Below, in pieces: positions 44,469 through 56,042 of a DNA stretch of 64,000 nucleotides. Positions within the stretch are counted from its first letter, which is position 1. Each line of letters opens with the position of its first letter. This DNA comes from Prochilodus magdalenae (taxonomy: Eukaryota > Chordata > Actinopteri > Characiformes > Prochilodontidae): positions 124,001 through 188,000 of the forward strand of contig JAMWET010005031.1 of assembly GCA_024036415.1 (NCBI GenBank). The letters are read 5' to 3'. The position numbers were made by a program, and so were the translations under genes. The notes below the pieces were generated by a model. That model searched no databases and was not told the DNA's origin. It saw only the letters and a list, made by a program, of their open reading frames with translations.

Positions 44469-47400
44469 TTAGAATGATTTGACCTCTTCTGCCTAAAGCA
44501 GAAATAAAAGCCAATGTTGAACAAAAGAGCTCTACAGCCAACATTAAACAACAGCCATATTGCTTGAGGAATGCTGCTATTACTGGAGGACACTTACTAG
44601 AGACTGTTTAGTCATCATGAAGGTCTTATCTTCATATATCATCACAGCCTCATGTCCTTCCTGGTTCTCCACACATTGAGTTGGGAGCTGAAGAAGAGAA
44701 ACACTGGCATTTAATATCCACAAAACAAAATACCATTCCAGTCCTAAATGAATCAGTCATTCAAGCTTTACGTCGTGGGCTGGAGGTTAGGGAACCAGCC
44801 TTGTGACCCGAGGGTCGCCGGTTTGATTCCCTGAACTGAAAGTAATGACTGAGGTGCCCTTGAGCAAGGCACCTAACCCCTAACTGCTCCTCGGGGCTGC
44901 TCCGGGTAAGTGTGCTCACTGCCCCCTTGTGTGTGTGTTCACTAGTGAGAGTGTATGTGGGTGTTAAATGTGGAAGACGTGTAAATTTCCCCACTGTGGG
45001 ATCAATAAGGGTTAAAAATAAATAAATGAATAGCTGCACTCAGAAGGAAGTGTGGGATTGCAGTGCTGTTGGGAAGGAAGATAAAGGTTACCAGGACGAT
45101 ACAGTCAGACTGATATGGGTAATATTTATTGAGCTACACATACAGAAGTAGTGTCTCTCAGTATGGTGTTGGGTGCCATGTTTGCAAACGCCACATGCCA
45201 GACGTCTCAGCATGGAGTTGTAGGGGTTCCTAATGGTGTCCTGTGATAATCCATCCCATGCAGCTTGAATATTCTGACACAGCTGCTGCAGACTGTGTGG
45301 AGGTGGAGTGACCCCAGGCCTTCTGGACACATGGCACATGATAACAAACTGTTTGTCTTGGATCTGACCATGGTTCCTCCACATATGGATTCATAGGCCA
45401 TCTCAACCAGGACAAAAGCAGGACTCATCACTGAAGCTGACCCTCTGCCATTCTGAGTCCCTCCATGACAGTCTGCCACAACACCATTGCAGTCTTTGGT
45501 GATTTTGCCACACCATGGGCAGTCGTGTAATGGTCTGTGTACACGTAGTCCTGTATCGTGCAGCTGTCTGAACCAACGGGATAACCTATGAAGGGCATCA
45601 CTGTTCGCTGAACGTCTGCAATCGTGACTGTTGGGTCAGTCAGATACAGCGATAAGACCCATCCTTACTTGCATCACATGCACAGCTCAGCGTAAAACTA
45701 CCATCATGGGCATGTCTCACAGTGACAAACCCACCCACCAAGTTTCATTCCTGCCAGTTGATTCCTTTTGGGTGCTGCTATTTGTGCAGCTACTGATTTG
45801 ATGACGAGTGTATAAATGGGAATGTTATGATCTGCCTGTCTGCCTTGTCTGATTCTATTGTTACGTAATCCTGAAGATCTCTCACCCTGCAACTTCAGCC
45901 CTATTCCTACATTCCTAGTCCAGGTTCTGAGGGCCTCCAGCAGCTTCTGAGAGGCAGGTGTATTGGATCTGAAGTCTCTGTAGTAATAGATCTCTAGGAC
46001 CAGGTTTGACCAATCCTACTGTACAGGATTTATTGATTTATGTACCCTCAAGAAATCAACAAAACATATCTATCCAGTTGACGAGCTGTTTCTACAAGAC
46101 TGACAATCCTGGGTACAGCATAAAGAAACTTAGAACAAGCTGAAATAAAGAATACCTTCTCCTGTCCCGTCAAAGGACTAGTACAGTCAGTGACAGGTGT
46201 CCCTGCTGGGTTTACATTTGGCCCATTTTTGGAATTGTCGGTTCCCTAAATAAAAAAAAACAAAAACATTCATTTCATTAGGCATCACTCACAACACTGT
46301 GACCACTTTATTAGGTCTGTAGTTCCACACTTACAGACTGCAGTCCATCCGTTTCTCTGTATACATTATTATCCTGTTCTACAATGTTCAGGACCCCCAC
46401 AGGACCACTCAGCACTACAGTGATACTGATGCGGTGGTGTGTTAGTGGGTGGATCAGACACAGCAGTGCTGCTGAAAACCTCAGCGTCACTGCTGGACTG
46501 AGGATTGTCCACCAACAGCACCTTGTGACCATTAATGAAGGACTAGAGGATGACCAACACAAACTGTGCAGCAGCAGATGAGCTATCGTCGGTGAGTGGA
46601 CACAGTGTTTAAACACTCCAGCAGCACTGCAGTGTCTGATCCACTCACACCAGCACCACACACACTAACACACCACCACGTCAGTGTCACCGCAGTGTTG
46701 AGAATGATCCACCACCCACATAATACCTGCTCTGTGGTGGTCCTGTGGGGGTCCTATATGGTCAGGAGACATAAAATTGCCAGTGTAGATAAAATGTAAA
46801 TGGCTGGCTGGTGTACTGTTGCATACTGGCACGCAGCATATTAATGCATCCAAATATAGATTTAAATTATTTAAATTATAAATTTAAGATATAAACTGGT
46901 GTAGAGAAACTTGCCGACTCAGACTTCTTTACAGTGGTACTTTAAAGAATGGGCAAACGAGCACAGAGTAATTGTACGGTATGTAAAACTGATAATAGTA
47001 AAAGGACAGTAAATATGGGCAAACCATGGGCAGTAAAGGTGTCGGGGGTGTCGACATCCTATCGTAGTATTGCATGTACATCTCTTCCATGAAAGGATCT
47101 ATCATAAAGAAATACCTCTGGCATCAAACTGTGTTCTTCACCGTTTCATCCAGTTACTTTCTTTGTTTTTAATTTACTTCTTAGAGAGGCAATAACTGCT
47201 TCAGACGTCTGGTTCCTATGGTCAACACTGATCGATTCGGACTCGGGCAAGTTTCTCTAGAGTAGTGCATGTATGACCAAACCACTCTGCACGAGTTTGA
47301 CATCTTGCAACGTGGTCACGTAGAAATCAGAAAATAAAATTTCTCCTAAAAGTGATTTTAAGATTTTAAGAAGAGATCGTTACGATGCCTTAAACTGGAT

Positions 47401-48012
47401 ACTGGATATTACAGGAACTGAAATAGAAATTGCAATATGTATTAAGATATCAACATTCCCACCACTGGAGTTAATATCGTAATTGTTATCGGTCTCCGAT
47501 GCAGTTATGCCCAGTCTTGACGTTAACAATAACTAAAAAATGATCATCTCTACTCAGACTTAGCTGCTGCACCAAAATACCAAGGCTAGGACTCAATAAG
47601 CCTGTTTGTGGTTGAAGATTTTTCAATATTAGTACATTGTTATTACTACACCACATAGGCCGCAGCCTCAACAAACATGAGGCTTCGCCATCAAATCGGC
47701 GATATCTTCCTAAACAAATTAACCGTAAGAGCTAACCTAAGCTAATAAATCACACTCAGGTCACAACCAAGGCTGTTCTGCGTCTGAGCGATAAATAAAT
47801 CAAATTCATTTAAATTTTTAAAGAAAAGATGACCCTTTCAATTTCAAACAAAGGGACCTGCTGACGATCGCGTCAACAAACGTACGATGTCACTGACTTA
47901 TTAGACCAACGTTTTCAGTGCAGCTAATTTAAATGGACAGTAATCATACACTGTTAATGCCTAGAAATATTTAATTCTATAAATAAAGTAATCAATTTTA
48001 ATGGCCTACCAT
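44469..48012 (-). CDS. Predicted small spliced gene, unknown function (about 68 residues)
   Basis: Minus-strand exons join in phase. Exon 1 ends with the start codon at 48012-48010, directly before donor GTAGGC. Exon 2 is 46245-46156 (90 nt, GTDNSKNGPNVNPAGTPVTD then CTSPLTGQEK). Exon 3 is 44687-44598 (90 nt, LPTQCVENQEGHEAVMIYED then KTFMMTKQSL). Exon 4 starts at 44492 and reads AEEVKSF then stop at 44471-44469. All borders are GT/AG with good pyrimidine tracts, and a GC box (GGGGGCGGG on the minus strand, about 48065-48073) lies in exon 1. A second acceptor 4 nt downstream (44488) would give a different, longer tail (KRSNHSKALM..). There is no signal peptide, membrane segment or family I can name. 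Composition is polar, probably disordered at the N terminus. It is read from splice logic only and needs transcript support. Confidence 0.45.
44772..45030 (+). repeat. tRNA-derived SINE, family 2, copy 2
   Basis: Matches 33303-33590 (GTGGGCTGGAGGTTAGGGAA, CCGGTTTGATTCC as box B, GAGCAAGGCACCTAACCCC, CCCACTGTGGGATCAATAAG). It has been inserted into the duplicated segment, because the sister copy at 42660 lacks it. Confidence 0.85.
45031..45780 (-). mobile_element. Tc1-like family B copy (most complete)
   Basis: The ends are TAGCTGCACTCAGAAGGAA and TTCCTTTTGGGTGCTGCTA, inverted repeats of about 19 bp. The minus-strand body has LQQLCQNIQAAWDGLSQDTI (transposase C-terminal helix) and GGTQNGRGSASVMSPAFVLV in a second frame. 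It is 750 bp, about half a full element, and inactive. It lies in intron 2 of the proposed small gene. Confidence 0.85.
46290..46790. repeat. Foldback DNA repeat with long inverted arms
   Basis: Left arm about 46390-46490 (AGGACCCCCACAGGACCAC, GTGGTGTGTTAGTG, GTGGATCAGACACAGCAGTG) pairs with right arm about 46600-46765 (complements of the same blocks). The arms can form a hairpin of more than 100 bp with few mismatches. The class is a widespread fish non-autonomous DNA repeat. It lies in intron 1 of the proposed small gene, and a worn copy is at 16200-16560. Confidence 0.82.
46791..48009. other. Intron 1 of the proposed small gene, no feature
   Basis: AT-rich intronic or intergenic sequence. 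A reverse scrap of the unnamed repeat (CAGACGTCTGGTTCCTATGG) is near 47195-47300. No exon-like ORF. Confidence 0.5.
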
Positions 48013-48112
48013 TTCGCTTCTCACCCGGAGCGGGTATTGTCACTCAACAGGAAATGCAGACAGGCCCGCCCCCAAGAAACAGAATTTCTGCTTCATTTGA
48101 ATTGTACTGGCA

Positions 48113-48990
48113 TATTCGGAATCTAAACAAGCTCTCTTCAAATTTTAGAGGAGCATTTTTTTAGACTACACAAAGATTTCTTTTTCTCTGTCTTTTGTGT
48201 GAATTTATCTATTGTTGAGAACGAACACGGTGTTAAGCAGCTCGGCACAAATAACCAAATCGCCTTGCCTACATACCACACCTAAAATAAAACTATTTTC
48301 TGAGACCCACTGCTCGGCCGATTGTTGTGTTCTCCTTGCTTCAACACATCCACTTTAACTCAACACAGGTCTGTTAATGAGCTGATTAGGTGGATCAGCT
48401 GTGTTGGGAGCAGGGAAAACATCCTAATGTTAAGGAGAGTGAGCCTTTAGGACCAGTGTTGAGAAACACCAAGTTGAACTACCCAGAAATAAAATTGGTC
48501 AAATTAAAAAAAGTACCTGTTGTTCATTTCTTGATCCGAGGCAAAAACTCAAACTCCAAAGCCTCAGCTGATCGTGCCAAAACGTCCATGGATCTGGTAG
48601 TCCGTTCCTTTGAGAAGCTAAATAAAATGAAAACTAAAAAGTTCTCAACAGAATGAAACGATTCGCTGTTCAGAAGGATCCGTTTGTCTGCATGAGACAC
48701 TGCTACGTAGTCATACTGAACTGAAATACAGTGAGAGACTATCCGGTAAACACTCTGCACCATCCCACAAAACCACATAAGTATTTGCGTATGCAAAAAC
48801 AGGCCTGCTCTGAAACTGCAACACACAGGCTGCTACACACAGGCTGCTACTTTTATGGACCTCAAAGCTTGTTTGCAGTTTGTACATTTCTGCTAGATGA
48901 GCTTTTGCAGCAATAGGTGCCCTTCCTAAAATCCCACCTCCAAAGCCCCCTCATTAAAAACACAAACATGTGATCAAACATTTGTTGGGT
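48113..48990. other. Spacer between DDX52 3' end and the small gene
   Basis: No gene is supported. Two opposing ORFs (48390-48826) overlap fully and have no recognisable domain. Confidence 0.45.
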
Positions 48991-48996
48991 TTTATT
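48991..48996 (-). terminator. ddx52: Probable DDX52 polyadenylation signal
   Basis: TTTATT on the plus strand is AATAAA on the minus strand, 727 nt after the DDX52 stop codon. It is the first clear signal I see downstream, so the 3' UTR probably covers 49722 to about 48970. Confidence 0.45.
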
Positions 48997-49229
48997 AGAA
49001 ACAGAAAGCAGGCAGCAAAGAATACACAGTTTTTACAACGCAGTTCCTCCACGTCTCAGTCATTTCTACTTTCTTCTGGTTCTCCTCTCGAGTTTTCCTC
49101 AACCTTCCCTTCTTTTCTGAAAACAAAGAAAGCAAGAAAAAAAACAAAAAAAAAACATTTTCACTATGTGCATCAACGTACGGCTACACAGCTGAGTCAC
49201 GTTATTAAGACCATCCATGTGGAAAGCAC

Positions 49230-49640
49230 TATCAATTTGACTATGAATCCATCCTTGTAGGTTGTACACCCATACATGCTGATTGTCTTCTGTGGGACAG
49301 GTGGAATCTTCCAGCAAGGCTGCAATGACTGACACTGGCTGCAAGGATATGACCAAGGCTTCCAAGTTCTACCCTGGCTCCCTAATCCCCCAGACTTGAA
49401 TCCAATTGAGACTCTGTGGGACCACCTCGATCGTGGTGTTCACTCTATGGACCCTCCCCCACGCACCCTCCAGCAGCTGTGGGATGCACAGCAGCCAGCA
49501 TGTCTCCAGATACCTGTGAGAAACCTACAAGGACCTTACTGAGTCATTCCCAGCTATTCTAACTGCTGTCTGTGCTGCGCACAGCGGCTACTCTGGATAT
49601 TAGTCATAACAGGTCATAATAATGCGATTCCACTGTGTAT
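49230..49640 (+). mobile_element. Tc1/IS630-type transposase remnant in the DDX52 3' UTR region
   Basis: The plus strand reads PRLESN-like PDLNPIETLWDHLDRGVHSM in frame near 49390-49445, followed by RTLQQLWDAQQ. This is the Asn-Pro-Ile-Glu catalytic block and C-terminal helix of a Tc1-like transposase. The N-terminal two-thirds are gone. It is antisense to DDX52, so the DDX52 transcript would carry it in its 3' UTR if the polyA site is near 48970. Confidence 0.65.
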
Positions 49641-49722
49641 CAGCATCTCTACAGTATCTGACTGTGGTAGCTTCAAGCTTACAGCAAGCTTCCATACAGA
49701 AACTGTGAAGTTAGTAAGACCT

Positions 49723-52700
49723 CTACCTTTTCCCCTTGCCAGGTTTCTTTTTCAAGAGAAAGCGAGGGGTTGTGCGAATTGTTGACCTCCTTGGTGGCTT
49801 CTTCTCAAGCTGCCGTTTGGCTTTGCTGTGGAGATGAAGAACACATTGTTAAAACATAGAAACATGAGCTGCCTCAGTCACAACGCTTACTTCTCTTTAG
49901 AAACTCGTTTAGGAGAAGAGATACCAGACTTGGTTTTCTTGGGATTCTGAATTGGCAAAAAACAAAACCCATCGGGGAAAAAGCTTGAAAACCAGTTAAG
50001 AAGGAATATAACCGTTAAATTAAAGGAAGGAAGCGGGTGGGGTGTGGAGGGGTGTGAACAGAAGAGGGGAGCTTAAACAGCACTAAACCCAGGACGAAGA
50101 ATTAACCGCACCTTTTGATCTTCTTCAATCCAATCATGTAATCAGGCACAGGACACCCAGCTCGTTTTATTACTGTGGCGATGCTGAGGATAGAAACAGA
50201 GGAGAAAGGATAACCATATAAGGGAGGCAGACAAAAACAAACATGGGTTTCCCCGAAAACCTTGCTAGTCATAGTCATACTAGTCATACTGCTACCTGCG
50301 CAGGAGGGGCTTGTCAGATTCTGTGAAAAACGTAACAGCCTTGCCCATATGGCCTGCTCTCCCCGTGCGGCCTACAAGAGGATGAGGTCATACAGAAGAA
50401 CACAGCTTAACTCCATCCCTACTGAGTAGATCAAAACTTTCTCAACTGGATAGAAATACGGCAGGGTACAGATTAACTAGTAGGGGCTGACCTATCCGGT
50501 GGATGTAATCCACAGCGCTGGTGGGAAAGTCATAATTGACCACCAAGTTGACACCTTTGAAGTCGATACCTCGGGCCATGAGAGCCGTGCAGATCAGCAC
50601 CCAGATCTTACCAGAGCGAAAACTGCTGACCACGTTATCCCTCTGGACACAGAGAGAGTGAAACATGGGAAAAGATGTTAGAGGATACATGAATATAACT
50701 GTATGTTAAAAGAAATCAATAAAGATTACTTTATTGCACTAATTGTAATGAACTGTTGTACCTTGTGCCTTATTGCAATATAAGCTTAGCATAACTGTAC
50801 CTCAGCAAATACAGGAAACTCTGAACACCAGCTGATGATTAACATGTAGTACTGCATACATGATTACAATTCAATGACGCATTATAATTCAAGTTAACAA
50901 CTGTTGTATCTTTGTTGTAACGTTTAATTAACACTAGTAAAACAACATTCTTAACTATGTTAACTAATGATTTTCTTCATGTTACTTCATGAATCAACAC
51001 TAAAATGTTATTAGATAATTAAAATTATAAAGCTCCACTTCAGATCTTCCAACTTTCAAAGGCTTCCAACTTCTGACTTCTCCCTTCTTGACCAAGTAAA
51101 AGAAGCATATCGCCACCTAGTGTACTGGAGATTTTTTTTTTCTTTTTAAAATAAAAAGTTTGCTTTCTAAATGTGATATTAGTGTTTATTTACACAGGGC
51201 TATCATTTATAAATGAAGGTAGAATATTGTGAAAGAAACACATAAAAGTCATTAAAACAAACAATCAATTCTAGAAAAATACTGCATGTGTTTTGTAGAA
51301 CAAAAGTAGGTGCTTTATACATTTTTACATTTTTCTGCCATGTTTGTCTTTTTTGAAGGCAGAGATGGAGACATTAAAATGTACACTGAACATAAATTAA
51401 ATTAATTCCTATGTAATTATACGGTTATTTGCATAATTGCAGTATAATTACATAGTAATTAATTTAAAATCCCAATAAACAAACTCACTGTATAGCAAAA
51501 TAACAACATTACTGCTAGGCCTCTAAACATGCATAGGAAAAAGTGAAAAGTGCTAACGAAGTCATTAACTGCTCTATTTATGATGCATCTTATAACAGGC
51601 AAGTTTAAAAATTCAGATGAGAGTGGGGGAGACGAATTAGCTCAGCAAAATCAGTTCAGATAAGGTTTAAGTGGTTTACTTTGAAGAACTATTAATATCA
51701 ACTTCAATACTGTTAAATCAAACGGTTATAATCTACAGTAACGCTTCCTAAAATGACTTCACAGTTCCTAAATGACTTTAGACTATACAGAAGCAATATG
51801 AAGCTCACTGTTCGCTACTCTCTACAAACCTGTTGTTGTGTGCGGTCAGCATGAATTACGTCCACATTAATGCCCTCATACACCAACTCGTGGAACAACT
51901 CTCTGGCCCGCTCAATGGACTGTACAAATACCAGCACGGGGGGCATAAAACCCTGGAGAAAAAAAAAAAAACATTTCAGGGTTACGGAACAGTTGGAACA
52001 CAGAACCTCTACAAAAGTATGTGGACTGCTGAACAGCACATCCATACGTTTGCTTGTTTAACATCTTCCTCCAAACCTTGGGAAGTAATATGCTGCTGTA
52101 ACAGACAAAATCTCCACCCTAAAGAGCATCTTCCAAAGATTGTGGGGTTGCCTGTTGTGGGGTTGTGAGGTGTTTTTGATAAGGGGATTTCAGCATAGGA
52201 TCATCAAATTCACCAAACATCTAAAGGAGAAACTTACTTTTGGCAATGTAGTGCATGAGATGGAACCTCAAGATGCAAGCATCTCTCTGTGCATGTGTAA
52301 GTGAATATATGAAGTGTTAAGTAATAACAGCTCCCAGATCAGCTATAATTAGGAATGCACCAATGCCTATGTTTTTGTTTTTAACACTAGGTATTAATAA
52401 GTACATATGCTTCTTACTTGCTGATACCGAGTCCCCTACTTATAAAGAGGTCACTTCGTTATTAGTGTAAAAAAGCACAAAAGCTTATGTCACATAGCTA
52501 TTGGTATGTTGTCATGTTTCAACCACTTGATGCATGCCCTACTATACTGAATTCTCTTCCCCAATATTTTTGAAATGTCCAAATTTGGCCAACCTTTTTG
52601 ATCAAGTCCCTCATCGCGAGCAGCTTGCCGTTTTCTGCTCCTACAAACAGAAGCTCCTGCTCAACTGTCTCCGCTGCAGAGTTCCTACAGACAGAAACAT

Positions 52701-55700
52701 TGCAGAAAAATTAGCTTAATAAAATTTAATTACACACACACACACACACACACACAGTGTACAGTAATGGCAGAAATAAGCAATACTAGCATACAAAAGT
52801 CTAGACCACCATCAACACATAGAATCGATACTGTCAATAAATATTATAAAAGAAGTTGAACAGGCTGATCCTTTGCAAGCATTCTCTCATTTCCTCTTAC
52901 TTTGCACCTGGCACAACACTGCCATCATTTAATGTTTAAAGCCATTTCTTACTCTACGGTAGAACAAAGCCATACCACCCCTACACTTCTACACAGCTTA
53001 TTGCAATCAGTATATATGATGTGATGGATATATGAAGAACATTATTATTATTATTATTATCATCATCATCATCATCATTATACTGAAATGTTGCCTATTC
53101 AAATACCAATCAACTTAAATTAATCCAAAATGTCTCATCTCAGACATGAACAAGCTTTTACTGTATCTAAACCAACTATTAATGAAACCCAAACTTCTGA
53201 ATATCAGCATGAAGGGTATAAACCAAGTAGTCTCAATGAATACGCAATTAATAACCTCCATACCTGGGTCCGATGTTAACAGAGACAAGGTTGTCCAGAT
53301 TGAGTTTGCACCACTGCTCAACTTCCATGGTAAAGGTGGCACTAAACAGCGCTCGGCGGATCTTTGGAGAGGAGCAGGCCAGGAAGATAGTGGCCAGCTG
53401 ATCCCTGAAGCCAGTTTTGCCATCTTCAAAAAGCTTATCAGACTCATCCACCACCAGCCACTCCACACTGCACAAAAATCAGAGAGAGAGAGCATGGTGA
53501 CCCTCAGTTCTACCTTTATAGCCTCACAGACCAGAAATCCCAGACCGGGGGTTGGTTAGGCTGAGTCTATCTTCAAATTAGATCCCAGTACAACGCTCCT
53601 TGGACCGGTTAGCAAATAAGGCTCACCTGCTGAGATCAACAGCTGGTGGCTCCTGGCTGAGCAGATAGATTAGCCTGTTTGGAGTAGTCACCAGTATATC
53701 TGAGAAAGAAAGATTAGATTTGTCAAATAAGCCTTTCTGAAAGCACAATTCAGGACTAACAACTTTCTATATTCTAGAATTCTATGGTTCTTCGAGTTGA
53801 GCCAGACCATTATGTAACTATGCACATCTACCACATGTCCAAATATCTGCAATTTTCTAAGCTGCATTTTAATTATTTAAATAATCTGTGGAGAGCTGCT
53901 ATGCCCAGTCCACAATACATAGAAATGAACTAAATCAGTAACAGACAAAAGGTAAGCTGGCAGCTTTATGAATGAAAATAAAAAAATAAAATAAAACACC
54001 GCCACCGCCCCTCTTCCCAAAATCCCCCAGCACCTGCCCCCCAAACAACACCTACTCATATTAGTAAAATATATATATAAATAAAAAGGCCTGTTTTATG
54101 CACTAGTTTTACTCCTTCTAATTTATTTCTATATTTAGATATGGAGTATGAATCAAACTATCATTTCAGCTTTCTTAAAAGAGGAAGCATAAAGCATCGA
54201 GCAAAGTGCTTAAACTATATTTAAATAAAGTTTTTTTTATTATGAAAGTTGTACAGGACTGTTTGGTATGATGAGACCCCAATAGGTTTGACAGCATGGG
54301 GTTCTCATCCCTCCTCTGTCACTTTCTGATAACAGAGTCACAGGGGGAAAGAACATGATGGTTGATTATGATAACAGTACACTAACAACATTATCCACTA
54401 GAGGGCCTGCAGAATTCGTTATTCACCACTCAAAATCAAGGCAGTATTTTTGCATGTACAATAGACATCATTTCCACAGCATACGCGCACACGTTCTTCA
54501 AGGGTTATAGAACGAAGACCTACCAAACTTCTTCGCTGACTTGGGACCATATTTCTTGGCTGCATCCACTCCTTTGTTGATCATGTGAACCCTGAATCCC
54601 ACACCCTCTGATAGCTTCAGCAGCTCTCTGTGTGTCTACGAGCCAAGTGCACAACCACATGAAGAGCAAAATGCATGTCAGCTTAACGGTTTTCTGGCAT
54701 CACCAATAAATAAATCAGTTAAAACAGAACTTGGAGTCTCACCTGGCTGGCTAACTCTCTGGTCGGGGCTACAATGAGAGCCCTAAAGCCCTTGTTGAGT
54801 GGCTGGCGGAGGTGGGCCAGCAGGGGCAAGCAGAAGGCCATGGTTTTACCAGAGCCAGTGGGGGCACAAGCAAGGATTTCTCGCCTCTAAAATATACAGA
54901 ACAGTGCTGTTAGACCCCGGGATGTTACCTGACTTTTGAAACATAACTAATCCAGTGCTTAATACATCAGTGGCACAGTCTTTACAACTATTTACATTTA
55001 TCCTTACAGAAATGTACATTTATCTGACAGACATGAACCTACATGCATCATAAGCGGAATGGCCTGCATCTGAATGGGCGTGGGCATTTGGAAGCCTGCT
55101 TCCTTGATGTTCTGAATGATCCTTGGGTCCAGTTCATATTCCTTCTGAAGCTCTTCAAACATGTTAATAGGGTCTGGGATATCTGAGCCGTGCACATTTA
55201 TCCTGTTACTGTGCCGGATCTGATTCATCTGAAATAAACACCAAGTTAAAACAAGCACACAGATTCATCAGGTGAAACGAAAACACAAGAAAACATAACA
55301 GAGAGTGATGCATGTCATCACCTCAGATGTTATAGTAAAGCACAAGGCATTTCATACCTTCTCATGATGAAGCTGTTTTATTCTCTTCAGAGAGACCTTG
55401 CTGTCTGTGGTCTTTGTCTTAGGCCCTTTCGCCTTCTTGTCTTGTGAGGACATCCACTGAATCCCCTCCTTCTCCACTTCTCCCTCCTCACCATACTCAG
55501 CCTCATTCTCTGCATCTATGCAGCAACAGATGGGAATTAGGTAAATGTAAGAACAGCAAATGCAGGTTTAAACTGGCACCACTGGCTGGGTTTAAGATTT
55601 TACAGCAGCAGAACATCAGACACTAATAATGAAGAAATATGGCATGTCATAAGGACCAGCTCTTACTGTTGGTTTCCTTCTTATCCCCCTTCCTTTTCTT

Positions 55701-55980
55701 CCTGGGTTTGCTCAAGGATTCATCCACGTTACGATGTTTCCGCTTTTCTGTGACAGCAGGTTCCTCTTCGTCTGACTCTTCTTCTTCATTGTGTATGGTC
55801 ACCTCTTCTCTGGTGTTGGTGCCAAAGAAGCTAATTCCATCCAAGGGTTTAGAAATCTCTTTGTACTGAGACCTTGCTACCTGTGTATAATTGACAGGAG
55901 AGAAGAGATTTGTTTGTCTGTTTTTTGTCTGTTATGAAGGATCTGGTAAAGATACATGGACCACGGCGGGGAGAGAGGGG

Positions 55981-56042
<62 letters not shown>

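Noticed and set aside
48390..48826. Opposing 88- and 100-codon ORFs
   Set aside because: They overlap on both strands; neither has a domain or splice evidence beyond DDX52's 3' end.
53115..53559. 126- and 137-codon ORFs over DDX52 exon 8
   Set aside because: Shadow frames of the real helicase exon with the DESD and SAT motifs.
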